Shown here piece after piece: positions 38,190-50,491 of a stretch of 64,000 bases of DNA (its first letter is position 1; every line of letters starts with the position of its first letter). The DNA is taken from assembly GCA_963920635.1 (NCBI GenBank), contig OY987302.1, positions 42,163,500 to 42,227,499 on the forward strand, read 5' to 3'. The translations under genes and the position numbers were made by a program. Below the pieces are notes generated by a model. It was not told the origin of the DNA, did not search any database, and saw nothing but the letters and a program-made list of their open reading frames with translations. Origin of the DNA: Pseudeuparius sepicola. Its lineage: Eukaryota > Arthropoda > Insecta > Coleoptera > Anthribidae.

Positions 38190-38735
38190 AATAGTTATTT
38201 ATGTACCAAGGCACTGAAGCTCAGAAGAAGAACTTCAGTGCCGAGGTACATATTATATATTTTTTTTGAAATTGGAAAAAACATGTTTTATTAGGCGAAA
38301 ACATAATCATAAAGGATCACCCGACCATGAACCGACTAAGCGCGGCGTTGCTTGACTTTGAAGATCGCTCTACCTAGGTCAAGTTTGACGAGACGCGGCA
38401 CTTTCTGACAGAAAATCCAAACTGCTGCCTATTGTGCTGCCTCCATAACAAATCTATTGATATTCAAACCTACTAAAATATTTATACTGAAAGATTGCGG
38501 TGCTATAGGTAACAATTTCACAATGTGTACGAAAAGTTAAATGGGCCTTTATTGGCCGGGTTTTGAATATTTGGTCACTTTTGACGGGCGATGGCTCCGC
38601 GTCTGACGTTTGATGTTTACATCTTGCCAAGGCCTACTTATTGAAAAAATCGTACAATAATGGGATACTGCAGTGCCGATTTCTGAGCTTTTAATGACGA
38701 TTTTGGGACACTTCACTGCCGATTTCAAGAAAAAT
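38190..38735 (+). mobile_element. Foldback element A, half copy plus hairpin
   Basis: 38,195-38,265 is a short version of the CGGCACTGAAGT hairpin (TTATGTACCAAGGCACTGAAG and its inverted partner). 38,280-38,735 matches the right half of the foldback at 13,149-13,936 in the same orientation, ending TTCACTGCCGATTTC. Only one arm is present. Confidence 0.7.
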
Positions 38736-40540
38736 AAATTTAATGACTACAAAAAAATAAAAGTAGGCCGATTGTTTCGAAAATTGGTATTAGAGACTGC
38801 CTTTTACTTTTTAACAACTTTTCCTAGTAACTTATTTTCACATCTTCACAAATAAGTGCACTTTACTCTAGTACCACTTAAAGTTTTTTTCAATTTTTTG
38901 AACACCCCGTACAAGAAATGTTAAATTTCTCTATTCCAACCTTACTTTAAGAATACCAGCAAAACTTTTTACCAAGAATAACTTTTTTCGATAAAATGAA
39001 AAATGGGAAAGTTTTTCCTATTCAATAACTTTTCTGTGGACATACTGTATAAACATGAAATCATAAAAGCTATTAGTAATTATTGATAACTACTTAAGTA
39101 AAACATTAAGTGTTGGAATCGTAATTTTTTGCTGTTCCATTTAAAAATAATTTTTTTTCATCGGTAACTCTTAAACCATTGACTTGAAATAAATGTAGTA
39201 GCAGCATTGGATTCTACGTAAAAAAGTGCTTTAGGAATGTTTTTACAGAACCACAAAATTTTCAACCCGAAAAAAGTTACGGTCACTTTTCGAAATCGCA
39301 CATTTTCGAAAAACGCCCTGTAACTCAAGAACGGTGACAGATATCGATTTGCGGTTTTCGCCATTAAGTTTATCATAAGAAATGAGCGTCAGACACCGAT
39401 ATCAGCTTTCGTCTATCTCCGACAAAAACAGGAGTTTCCCTTTAGAAATGTCCAATTTGGCCCACCTTGTACATGTTCAGGTTTGTCGTCAGTTATTATA
39501 TTAATAAAATTTTAAAAAATAATACTAATATTACATAATATTACGCAATAGCACTGTGCATACACGCGCACTTGCGAAAAAATCCTCAGAGTCGATCCAG
39601 GTCAAACGTTTCTAGATTCTATAAATATGTTAAGTTCGAACGCAAAAGCATTACCGTTTTCGCGAGACTGATGCTCTGCCAACAGTAAAAATTAAAAAAA
39701 AAAATAATGTTGACATCATTATTATTTCCTGCCCCCCTCCAGTTCTGCTAACCCCGATTATCCATGCTTAGAGCAAGAAAGAACAACATCAGCGCTGAGC
39801 TAATTCAGTTTTGATTTATTGTCGGCCAGACTTAATCATTACCGTAATTGAAGAGGAGGACCGAGTGGCTAGACCGAATCTTTCTATTTCATCCTAGCGC
39901 GAGAGGAAACAAATTGCAACTAATTATCCGACGAGGCTGCAGCAGCAGCGAGATTAAATGATATTTTCACCAGTTCTCTCTAGCCAAAAAATTAGTTGCA
40001 AGCGAAAATGTCTCTATAACAATTTACCCGGCAAACATCAATCAGTTGGTCTCTGTTCCTATAAGAAACTGGCCGTCATTACTTAGAAGAGTGCTGTGAA
40101 TGCTAAGTGGCAAATATAAAATTATGGAGTAACATTAATTATTTTCCTTAACTTCTTAGGAATACATATTATTTGTAATAATAGGCACAGAACTATAAAG
40201 CTTCGCGAAGCTATATAGGTCTGTGTAATAGGTATGGAAAGTTATTCCAAAAGATAGGGGTAAGGTTATATTAATTCGCATAAAGCTGAATCTTGGTTTG
40301 GTTGTTTATATCATCAATATAAAAGAAATGTCCAAAGTCCCCATCGATCCCGCATGTGCAAAAAAAGTTATTCGAGGTCAAAGTTCACAAAAATGTTTTG
40401 CATTTTTCAGCCAAACCGTAAATACAAAAATTGTAATCCTTGCACTTTTTTCCTAAGAATCGCCGTTTTTTAAATATCGCGATTTACAAGTTGAAGAAGT
40501 TGCAATCTCCACAATATACCCGAGTACGCTGTCTATATAG
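38736..40540. other. Anonymous DNA, dispersed repeats and a TAAT-rich island
   Basis: 39,048-39,185 repeats 28,355-28,560. 39,750-40,060 is an island with AATTGCAACTAATTATCC and GAGATTAAATGATATTTTC. 40,250-40,440 is similar, inverted, to 46,615-46,770 (GCATAAAGCTGAATCTTGG). No gene. Confidence 0.4.
40186..40225. repeat. 40-base palindrome, variant copy
   Basis: CACAGAACTATAAAGCTT is followed by an inverted half ending AGCTATATAGGTCTGTG. It is the mutated relative of the perfect palindrome at 54,603-54,641. Confidence 0.6.
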
Positions 40541-40906
40541 GTGAGTCTGAAATAACTGGCATCCTTTTTTTGGGTAATAGAGATGGTCATTCTGAACCAC
40601 TTTTCTTAATAATTTTTCTTCCTAGCGCCGAGATTTTTCTACAATTCATCCCCTCAAAATCCCCCCTCTATGAAAACACGGTACTGGCGCCCTGCCAACA
40701 ACCGAGTAGAAAATGGTAAATCATCAACTAGTATAGTATTTTTAGACCGAGTTTACGCTATTCTATCCGCTGCGTATGAAATAAATGTTGGTAAATTTAA
40801 AAAAAATAGAGAAAAATTTCGGCGATAGGAAAAAAATAGTAAGAAAAGTTTTTCAGAATGACCATCTCTCTTACCCAAAAAAGGGTGCCAGTTATTTCAG
40901 ACTCAC
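40541..40906. mobile_element. 366-base inverted-repeat element
   Basis: GTGAGTCTGAAATAACTGGC at 40,541 is inverted at 40,887-40,906. Pairing continues through GAGATGGTCATTCTGAA and AAGAAAAATTATT. The spacer holds the CCCCTC-rich middle. No coding capacity; no target duplication was identified. Confidence 0.8.
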
Positions 40907-41590
40907 ACATCACTGGACACGTAATACAATTAAAAATATTGGTCTTTGTAACTTATAATTACACAGTTTTTAAAGAGAGTAACTCTAGTCAACAATCTGT
41001 AATCACCAAGGAAATTTGCTTCTTTCTGTCTGTAACAATAAACGAGCTTGTCTTCCCCCAACCTCTGCTTCTGCTCAACAAAATCTATTTCGGATATATT
41101 ATCATGTTCAAGTGTGGCATGTGTAACGTGTTACAATTTTTCCTAAGTTCCTCCAGTTATTTAAAATCTGGGCGAATGCTCTGGGACTACTACTAAATGA
41201 TAGATCTACTTAGAGAAATAAAACAGTTTAGGTTAAGTAACAGTTTCTACTTAATTCTACCATATTCCAACAATATCTACAATTGTTATGCAATGAATGA
41301 TTTCTTTATGCTTCTCTCAGTTAAGTCTCTTCCGTTACCTGAAAATAAAATGATGAGATAATTTTATAGTGACCAACTATTCGTCACCATTACTTACCAA
41401 ACCCGTTGCAGCTCCTTCCGATCCACGATATGATTCTCCCTTTTTCGGTATTGCGTAACATAAGGTATGGTTGCTGTATGTCCGTAGATGAGTATCTCGA
41501 GTGAAGTTGTATGCAAGCTCTCGAGGTTTGGGTGTTTGATAGTGCCGCAGCCTGTACTTGGTGGCCCGCAGTTGGGAAATCAATACCAAC

Positions 41591-44500
41591 ATAGTTGGTT
41601 GATGGTTGACTTTCTGTCTTTGTTTGTAGCATGTTTTTAGAGTATGTAGTATGGATATATTTAATCTTGGAGTCAAAATAAAGGGCATTTTAACAATGGG
41701 GCACCACGTCTATAGGTTTTGACGTCATTGGTTGACAGTCTTGAAATCCATGGTACTCTATGCTGTGTTTAGTTCGATTAGCGTATATTCATTCATTGTC
41801 TTGTTATGGAATGAAAATATATAAAATAATGTAATGATTTATTATTATTAGTGCGAAATATTAGTATCCCTATTATTATATTGTTTATTTATGTGCAATA
41901 GATTACAAAAATTATTAGGGATGTACCGGATCGGGTATTTGGCCGATCCGGCCGGAACCGGAATTCTGGCCGCTGGCCGGACCGGACCACCGGAATTCCG
42001 GCCGGACCAGGACCTAAATAGAAGTATTTCAAATTTCAACAACTCAATGTTATTTTAAAATATTTAAACAAATTTTTCAAATTTCAAAAACCTTCAAAAA
42101 TTTTGTTCTATACCAAAATATTTATAAGAGACTATTTTCGGAAATTGGTAATATACAGAGAGCACGCAAAAGGTTGGAATAAATTCGGTAAAATGTTGTA
42201 CTGTTCGATTAAAAATTAAGCCTGCTTAAAAATGGAACTCAGCAAAAAATAACTACTACAATGTAGATACAGTCGTCTTATAAAGAAATGTCTAAAAACT
42301 TAATAATGTATGTTAAATTTAAAATTTATGGAAAAATTTTTTTATGTAATATATTATTATTATTTGCGTACCGATACAAGGAAAGTGCGTTTTTTTAAAT
42401 GACGTTATCAAAAATAGTGGTTGCCATTTAAAAAATATACAACGCCTACTATAAAGACAGGCCCTGGCGCACAAAAATCGCGTGACCATCTTAGTCAGAC
42501 GTCAGATGTCATTTGTCACATAACTGAAAGCTGCAGCTTGGGTTTTGAGAAGTTTTCAATGTTTAAAGTGTGTTTAAACGTCTTAGTTTATATTTTAGAA
42601 ACAAGTTTGTGTCTAGTGCGCGTGTGTCCTGGGCGTCCTGGCGGAGGGGAACCGCCTAGGTATTATTATGGCCTCTGGGTGTGAGTCGTGGCGTCCAAGA
42701 GTATTCCCGTTGACCACGTTCGGGTTTGTGTATTTATTGTATTCGCCATTCACCTTGTGCGAAATAAATCAGTGTTGTAACCGTTGATTTTCGTTGTCGA
42801 CCCACGCCCCGATACGGTTTATCTATTCGGTCTTTCACGTTGCCGAACAACTGAGACCTCGTCAATATTTGCAGTATACCTACCTACTGAGGTTAATTTT
42901 CATTTTTATTTCGTAAAAAATAACCTAAATACCAAATATGGAGTCTGTTTATATTATATTTATACATATTACAAAAGCCAGGAAGAAAGTGTCGCCATAA
43001 CAAACATTTGTTTTGCCTCATGATGAAAATTTCCGCCAAAAATGGATTCGTCAAATCCCAACTGATTTCTAAAAAACCCTTAAGTATGTGTGACTAACAC
43101 ATTTTCAAGAAAGTGAAACAATAATTAAAGTGTTGTGGGAGGAAAATACCTATAGAGAATATCACCTAAGCTAAAGGAAGGTGATGTCCCAACAATTTTT
43201 GAGAAGTGTCAAAATATTGTGAGTGCAGTGCCATTTAACTCTCAGCCTAAAACAGCTGAGGCAGGTTGAAAATGTTGAAAAAACAATTAGAGAAAGCTTT
43301 GATGCACAAAACCAATAATGTAATAGATGAAAGAAAACTTGCCAAATTGTTACGAAATTTGTTTTTTCTACTTATCTCCAAAAATGCCTTTCATTAAATA
43401 GCACTAAGTTGGTCATGTGACTACGCAATTATGCGTTAGCGCCGTGGCCTGTCTTTATCGTAGGCCTCGTTTTCAGATAAGGTAATTTATCTAAATCATT
43501 TAATAATATGTTGTGGCGTTATTCTAACGTCTTTAATATTTTTACATTTGGTGTTAATTAAATGTAAATATACTCCTGGGCAACATTAAGGCACCAACAT
43601 ATAAAATTTCAAATTACATTTTAAATTATTTAGCGTGTCTACCAAGAATATAAATAGTAGGCTTTGGACATTTACTACTGTTAAACTAATTAAATAATGC
43701 AATAATTTGTTGCTTTTGATTTAGTTTCCATTAATTTATTTTTCCTTTAATTTATTTAAAAAAAATGCAATTTTGTGGGGATTTATTATGTTGGTTAATT
43801 TTGTCCAGGAGCTTATATTGAATATAATATATTTATATTTAGTTGACTTAATACTAAATGTAAAAATATTAAAGGTGTGAGAATGATGACACAACATTAT
43901 TAAATGGATTTAGATAAATTAAATCTCATAATTAATCCGACTCTTGCTTATGTCTACGCCACTGGAATATTTTCAAAAATGATTTTTTACAAAAAGCGAG
44001 TAATTTGCTTGAAAAAAAAAACATATTTCCGTTTTTGGTCAATCTTAGAAACTGGTTAACTTAGAAACTAGTTAACTTAGAAACCACTGATATGCCCTCC
44101 ATACCTAATTCGAGTGTGTCCAATTTGGTTTGAATATCTTTAACAGTTTAGAAAATAAAAAATAAAAACTTTTTTTTCAAAATTATTGACGCTCGGTATC
44201 TCAGAAACGAATAACTTTACGATCTATGTTTATATGAGCACCACCCTAAATTGACGTTTTCTATCACATTATTATGTGAAAGTTTTTCTTCAACAAACCG
44301 GAACACCCTGTATAAACTGTATTTTTTTTTCGGATGCTATGGTTATTAAAATGACAAAAAATATTGTATTTATTTCTATGGCTTCCTATTTGATTTTTTA
44401 TTTTTTAAAGTTTTGGGTGTTTCTAAAATCTTTTTTAATAAACACAAGTGTAGTACTCGTATGCAACACGTTTGGAATGGCATGTGCCACAATTGAGAAC

Positions 44501-45928
44501 TCTCCTTACAAGCTTGGGCTTCGCACTTTTCAGTCGTATGGGATATGTGCCATTTCATAACTTGTAGAATTTAGGTACCTACCTACTATTCTACCTAATG
44601 TTAGCTCAAAGGTTATATAAGTTATGCTAATAACTCACAAAAGTTACAGATGAAACTTTCATCAATTGATTCAGGTTTTATTGGCGTACTTAGTTCTGCC
44701 ACCTTAACATCGATTTTAATTGTATTGAATAGAATTCTTGAACAAACTAAATCATTCAATGGTTAAATCAAGATCTATGTATCTTGAGTTTGACATAATT
44801 TTTTAAAGCTTCTTCTTCTTCCCTCAAACAAAGATTCAAACAATTCATGGATCATATTAAGTTATTATTGACATACATGGGCAAATACACAAGGGCACCA
44901 TGATGCCATTTTAGAGCACAAATTACACAGGGATCTTAAACATTATCGTGTCTAATTTGAAAACGCCTTTCAATGCCAGCTAGTCTATCAGAAACAGTTA
45001 ACAGTTTCCGTGAGCTAATTTGGTCGAATGAAAGTGCGAATTTTCTATTTCCCGAAAATCGCCTGTGCTAGTTGGAAACAAATTACAATTAATTAACTTT
45101 AACGACTGTAATTAGTCAAGGGTAACAAGGCAATCTACTCTGCAGATGCGAACGTGTTAAATTTTGCGAAAATAAACTTGAAGGAAAATTTTCGTTCCAC
45201 CAGCTCATCTGCGTGGGTGGATAATTTCGCGGGTTTTATGAATTGCCGTTATGAGAAATGCTAGTGGGAGTTCAAAAAAGAAAATTATTCTTTTAGTAAA
45301 ATAATCACCAATTACAACAGGCACTAAAATGTCACCATATAATAGTAATAGTTACGAAAAGAAAAGATTACGTATGGCAGACATATCATTTTAAATATAT
45401 CTCTACTTGTATATATTGTGTGGTTTTATTTTGTCAACAAGATATTCAATAGGGATTGAGTACACATTTCGTTTGTGGGTATACAGCGAGCGTGCATTGA
45501 TTAAATCCCCTCCTGAAGACTCCCAGAGTATAACTGATTTTTAGTCTGTTTAATACAGGGTAATTCATTTGAAATGGAAGCCTCTCTCTAAAATTTCTAT
45601 TTTTCATTCGGTTTTGGCCGGTTTTTTCTAAAAATAGATCACAAAATATTGTACTTTGATGCAAAATTTACTACGAATTGTTTCCAGCAAAAAAATGAGG
45701 ATAATCACACCGTGATTTTTTTACCTCAAAACTGACTACCGTTATTGGATTCGGGACCACCTAACATGGGTTTGTACCAAGTTAACAATTTATGAATCTG
45801 AATTTCCCTGTAAAAATTTTCGTAGGTTTGACACAAATACATGGAGGCACAGATGACACATTTTATGTTATTTCAAATATTATTAAAATGTAAATTGCAA
45901 ATCAGAAAAGATTGAAAATAATAGTTAT
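41591..45928 (-). repeat. Large inverted duplication, arm 2
   Basis: Reverse-complement copy of 14,100-18,520. Compared with arm 1 it lacks 84 bases between GAGTATT and CCCGTTGAC (about 42,702) and carries 16 extra bases at about 41,685-41,705 between two GCCC repeats. Small differences are spread along the whole length, which argues against a simple assembly artefact. Beyond 45,928 the sequence changes abruptly into an unrelated protein fragment. The inner end at 41,591 has no shared motif with the other end. Confidence 0.9.
43483..43921. mobile_element. 440-base palindromic element inside arm 2
   Basis: Copy of the element at 16,122-16,561, carried along by the duplication. Confidence 0.65.
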
Positions 45929-45954
45929 GTTTACCATTTCGTTCTCTTTTGTCC

Positions 45955-46330
45955 ACATTAGTTACCAACCCCAATTAGAGGAAACATAACACTTGGTAAT
46001 CAACTGAATCCAGAAGACTGGGGTTGGAAGTTAATTGATGATACACTAGAACCAATCCAGATTTTACTTCCACCTGCGCCAGAATAACTCCCGAATGCAA
46101 TTTTTTGTAATTGTAAAAAAGCATATAATGCAAAATGCGGTTGCAAAAAGTTGGATTTTTATTTGTTCATCAGCATGTACCAGTTGTCAAGGCCAGTCGT
46201 GCTCCAATATTGAATCGCCATCAGAAGAGGATTCCTACGATACCAGTGAGGGGACATCTGATGCATCGCTGTTAGAACAATTCACATGTATCGAGCAGGA
46301 AGAAGAAGGATAAGAAGGAGACGAAGACAC
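45955..46330 (+). pseudogene. Fragment of a repeated insect protein with a Cys-rich tail
   Basis: A frame starting at about 45,961 reads LNPEDWGWKLIDDTLEPI, then a stop, then an incomplete cysteine cluster (FCNCKKAYNAKCGCKK). After a frame change the tail CSSACTSCQGQSCSNIE follows at about 46,165-46,215, then an acidic end to 46,313. A GW-containing segment followed by C.CKK..C.C and C..C.G..C.N is a pattern I know from many uncharacterised, repeated insect proteins. The function is unknown; it may bind zinc. Two breaks make this a dead fragment. Confidence 0.5.
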
Positions 46331-46822
46331 TGCTTTTGAAGTTCCGGTAGAAGATTATGATACTGACGAACCGTTTTCCCTAATTACTTTTCACACAGCA
46401 TCCATCTTCTCCAATACAGTTCTATTTTTTTATTAAACAAGACCATAATAGACCGTGTACTGAGCCTACCGGGGAAACCACGTTAAAAAAAAGCGCGCCG
46501 TGTACACTACCTCACAGGTGTCAAATACAGCGATTCTTAAGAAAGTGTAAGGACAAGTTTTGTAGACAATTGAATGCTCTACAATTTTTGTCTGATATAT
46601 TTTTATGATAAAACTTACCGTTTGGCTGAAAAAGGAAAAATTTTTTTTTTCGAACTTTGACCTTTGCACACGCGGAATCGACTTTTGACATTTTTTTTAT
46701 CTTGATGATATAAACAGTACAACCAAGATTCAGCTTTATGCGAACTAATGTAACCTTGAAAGTCTATTTACCGGACTATATGAACGAAATGATTGATTAT
46801 CATAATTAAATTAGGTACTTAC

Positions 46823-47013
46823 TGTAGTATATTAATGTTATACTTTATACTGTCCCCACTACTTTATGACGTGTTTCCGGTCCGAAGGTGGCCGGCCATT
46901 GTAATCGTGTTCGGATTCATTCTGTTCGCAATGCTGAAGCAATAAACATCGTCGTCTCATTAGAAATTGTTTTATTTGCCATTCGGCAGGATCAAGTTTG
47001 TAAAAACATAACA
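46823..47013 (+). repeat. 5' LTR, 191 bases
   Basis: Runs from TGTAGTATATTAATG to ACATAACA (TG...CA). It contains an AATAAA signal at 46,941-46,946 followed by a T-rich stretch. It differs from the 3' LTR at GTCTCATTAG versus GTCTGATTAG and by AAAA near its end. The short length and the lack of an obvious TATA box fit compact gypsy-type LTRs. Confidence 0.95.
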
Positions 47014-47017
47014 ATTG

Positions 47018-47036
47018 TGGCGCAGTCTATTACAAG
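47018..47036 (+). promoter_or_regulatory. tRNA primer binding site
   Basis: TGGCGCAGTCTATTACAAG begins four bases after the LTR. TGGCGCAGTC resembles the tRNA-Ser type primer sites of 17.6/297-like gypsy elements; the exact primer tRNA is not established. Confidence 0.75.
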
Positions 47037-47208
47037 AATCTACGCGAGGCCCGGGCCTGTCGTCAGGTGGTGAATTTTCGCGACGCAGTGACCTGCCGAC
47101 CACCAGTACCTCCCGAATCGTCGTCCGAGCACACGGCACGTGGCCCAGTTTCGCCGGCCGGTCTCTTCCGCTTCGTCGCCTCCCGGTTTTCGTTAAAAAA
47201 ACAGCAGC

Positions 47209-47976
47209 ATGAGCGACGCCGCCGTCGGACATTTACGCGAATTCGCGCTCAAATGTTCCGACTGGAATATATTCAAGGCCAGATTGGAGAATTATTTCGT
47301 GGTCAATGGAATCAGTGACGAAGGCACCGGCAAAGCCAAGAAAAAGGCAATTTTGCTAAACGTTCTCGACGAAGACACTTATCAACTCATTTTTGATCTT
47401 ACAAGCCCCTTCCAACCCGAAGAAAAATCGTACCAAGACCTTGTAAAAGTGTTCGACTCCCATTTCACGCCCCAACAGAGTGCATTTGCCAAAAGGTACA
47501 AATTTTACACAGCAAGAACGGAGCCATCCGAGACTGCTAACCAATGGGCCGCACGACTCCGTGGTTTGGCAGTGGGATGCGAATTTGGTAGTGAACTCAA
47601 GACCTGCCTCAGAGACAAGTTTGTTTTTGGTTTTGACCGCGGACCGATCTTGGACCGCCTGATGGAAGAAGACATCAGCTCAAATTTCGAAAAAATGGTT
47701 TCTCTCGCAACGACCAAAATGGACGCCAAGGAAGCACACGACGCCGTGATGATCAAACAGGAGCCGATCAACTACCTGCGGGGAAGGACAAGGCGAGGAC
47801 ACAGCGCACGCGCCACCGGAAGTAGTGGCGCCGGCAGCGCCCATGGCTCCGCCCACCAGACCTCCGGATCAGCGCATGGTCACTTCCCACGTCGACCTCC
47901 ACGTCGCCAAGATGGCAGCAACGCAGACGACGCCACTTGTGACGTTTGTGGCGGAACGAAGCATTCCTTAAAGTAA
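47209..47976 (+). CDS. gag: Gag polyprotein, truncated at the zinc knuckle
   Basis: ATG at 47,209, about 170 bases after the primer site; 255 codons. The first 180 residues resemble gypsy-type Gag (FKARLENYFVVNGI near the start; SYQDLVKVFDSHF; ANQWAARLRGLA), which builds the particle around the element RNA. A basic Arg/Gly/His-rich linker follows at about residues 193-235. The C-terminus enters a CCHC knuckle (CDVCGGTKH) but stops three residues after the His, because the sequence jumps into pol here. So the nucleic-acid-binding knuckle is incomplete. The start is well supported because upstream in-frame sequence belongs to the leader. Confidence 0.9.
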   Translation: MSDAAVGHLREFALKCSDWNIFKARLENYFVVNGISDEGTGKAKKKAILLNVLDEDTYQLIFDLTSPFQPEEKSYQDLVKVFDSHFTPQQSAFAKRYKFYTARTEPSETANQWAARLRGLAVGCEFGSELKTCLRDKFVFGFDRGPILDRLMEEDISSNFEKMVSLATTKMDAKEAHDAVMIKQEPINYLRGRTRRGHSARATGSSGAGSAHGSAHQTSGSAHGHFPRRPPRRQDGSNADDATCDVCGGTKHSLK

Positions 47977-49910
47977 AAAAATATTTAAAATCAGCAGACG
48001 TTTTAGTGCATTATAATCCCGATTTTGAACTTAGATTAACAGTCGATGCTTCATCTGTTGGTGTCGGAGCAGTTTTATCTCACAAATTTCCATCCGGCAT
48101 AGAAAAACCTATTTGTTTTGCTTCAAGAACCTTGTCGATAACTGAAAGCAAATATCCACAAATCGAACGCGAAGGTTTAGCTATTATTTATGGCATTACT
48201 AAATTTAATAAATTTTTGTACGGCAGAAAATTCAAGCTTGTCACCGATAACAAACCGTTATTAGCAATTTTTGGCGAGAACAGAGCTATTCCACAATTTT
48301 CAGCTAACAGACTTCGCCGTTGGGCTATTATTTTGTCTGGATACTCTTATGAAATCGAATATATATCTTCAAGCAAAAATAATGCTGATTGGCTATCCAG
48401 ATTACCTATTAAGGAATGCGAGATTTCTGAAACACCAGATTTCGATATAGATTATAATTTTTTCATCAACAGTTCAGAACATTTTTCTTTAAATCATGAA
48501 ACTATTAAATCAGAAACTGCAAAAGGGGAAATTTTAATTACAATTAAAAAGTATATCATGTCAGGTTGGCCTGATAAGGTTGATATTCAGTTTAAGCCTT
48601 ATGCGACTAAAAAACATGAATTTTATATAATAGATGATTGTGTTCTTTGGAACCACAGGATAGTAATTCCCTTAATTTTACAAAAAGAAATTTTATCACA
48701 ATTACATTCTAGCCATATAGGTGTCGTAAAAATGAAGTCAATTTCCCGTCAATATTTTTGGTTTCCAGGCATTGACAAACAAATAGAAAACGTGGCCAAA
48801 CTTTGCGAAACTTGCAATTCGTTAGGAAATAACCCTCCTAAATCAGAAATATCGCCTTGGCCTCCAGCAAGTTTTCCTTGGGAAAGAATACACATCGATT
48901 TTTTCGAATTTAAAAAGATTTTTTATTTGGTAGTGATAGATGCATATACCAAATGGCTCGAAGTTTTTCAAATGCAAAATATAACATCTACATCTACTAT
49001 AACTGTCCTTAGAAACTTATTTTCTCGTTTCGGTTTACCTGTTTTATTGGTATCTGATAATGGACGCTCGTTTTGTTCAGATGAGTTTTAAGATTTCTTA
49101 AATAACAATAAAATTAAACATTTAACTAGCGCCCCTTATCACCCAGCTTCTAATGGTGCTGCGGAGAATGCAGTTAAGACAGCAAAAAACGCCTTAAAGA
49201 AAGCCTTTCTTGACAATGGTAATGGAAGTTTAAACCTTGCTCTATGTAGATTTTTATTTGACTATAGAAACACTCCACATTGTACGACAGGGGTTAGTCA
49301 AGCTAGCTTAATGTTTGGTGGTACTCTCAGAACCAGATTTTCCACCCTTTTGCCTAATAACGTCTGTAAAGACTCTAAACCCAATGAACAACTATTTGAT
49401 GACGTCAGTAAAAGAGTGGAAAACGCCCAGAAACGACAAATTTGCGAATCTGGGGGGAGAAAGAATATACAGCTTGAATTAGGAGAAGTAGTTTTAGTAA
49501 AAAATTACTTAATTGTTAATAAACCAAATTTTATCAAAGGAAAAATTGTTAAAAAGATTGGAAAATGTACATATCTTGTAGAAGTGCCAGAGTTAGAGAA
49601 GAGGTGGAAACGTCACGCAAATCAAATAAAGAAACTCGGTTCCTCTGATTTTGGCAACAGTCAAATAAATTCAGTATGTAAAATTAGTAGGCCCAATGTG
49701 GATACTGTTATTACCAACCACGAGGTAAATTCTGACCTTATCGATAACACTGATAGTTGTCGGAAAACTATTATTACTGAAAGTGCTTTAAACCCCGTAA
49801 AGGACGTTCCCGATTACGACAATATAGACGCTCATAGTAGTGCAGTTAACCCGACTTGTGACAATTCTAGAGAGTTAAGTAGTAGTTATACAGGGTTAAC
49901 TATGACTTAG
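47970..49910 (+). pseudogene. pol: Pol fragment: RNase H and integrase with an in-frame stop
   Basis: The frame is entered at the deletion junction (about 47,970) and has no start of its own. RNase H comes first (DASSVGVGAVLSH, REGLAIIYGI, LVTDNKPLLAIF), then the integrase His/Cys zinc region (LHSSHIG...CETC at about 48,705-48,820). The integrase catalytic centre has its first Asp in HIDFF and its second in VSDNGRSF. A TAA at 49,089-49,091 falls between the second Asp and the catalytic Glu (SNGAAENAV). The same frame then continues through a GPY/F-like module (about 49,480-49,640). The last five codons are read from the inserted transposon. No active enzyme is expected. Confidence 0.9.
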
Positions 49911-50491
49911 TACAAAAAATTTTACCACGTGCGCAGGGTGGCTTAAGAAAACATAGAAAAATATTTTTAGATTTTTTTTACGATCTTTAAAAAAACGGGT
50001 AAAGACCCCTATTTTCCCTGTAAATCCCCGCCTTTAATGACGTCATCCAATTTGGCTTCTGAAGGTACTGACAGCTGAAGTGATTTTCCGCGGTGTTGCC
50101 GTTGATTTAGGAACGGTGAAAATACCTTTTTACTCAAACAAATTTAAAAAATACATAAATAACAATCGATTTGAATCTGTACAGATGCAGCGCTATTAGA
50201 TTCCCCTTACCTTAGCTCGTATCCGGACCGGTTCCTAGTCTCGCGGAAAGCTGAGTACCGCGACACCACAAGCCGTCTCCCTTAATACCCCCGGAGCTCC
50301 TCTGATGAATTCTTGTCCACCATCTAACCTCTTCTGAAGCACAGATAAAGGATTTATTGTTCTGAAGCCTCGGCGGTATGAATTAAGCGACGTATCGGCC
50401 CGGTCGAGTCTATGAAACGTTTTTTCGACTGCTCCGCGTTGCCCCGTTCGTCATTTCACAACTTACTAGCTAGGCAACTAACTGTACATAC
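49911..50491. other. 5' region of the nested transposon
   Basis: Terminal inverted repeat to about 50,130, then GC-richer sequence with CGGACCGGTTCC and CTGAGTACCGCG. No coding motif; probably the transposase's promoter side before the foldback inserted. Confidence 0.45.

Noticed and set aside
40250..46770. Extension of the inverted duplication to 40,250-40,440 and 46,615-46,770
   Set aside because: These are also inverted relatives, but unrelated sequence separates them from the arms on both sides, so they are more likely two copies of a dispersed repeat.
46972..47318. Frames of 61-86 codons over the LTR and leader
   Set aside because: They overlap the LTR, primer site and gag start and have no motif.
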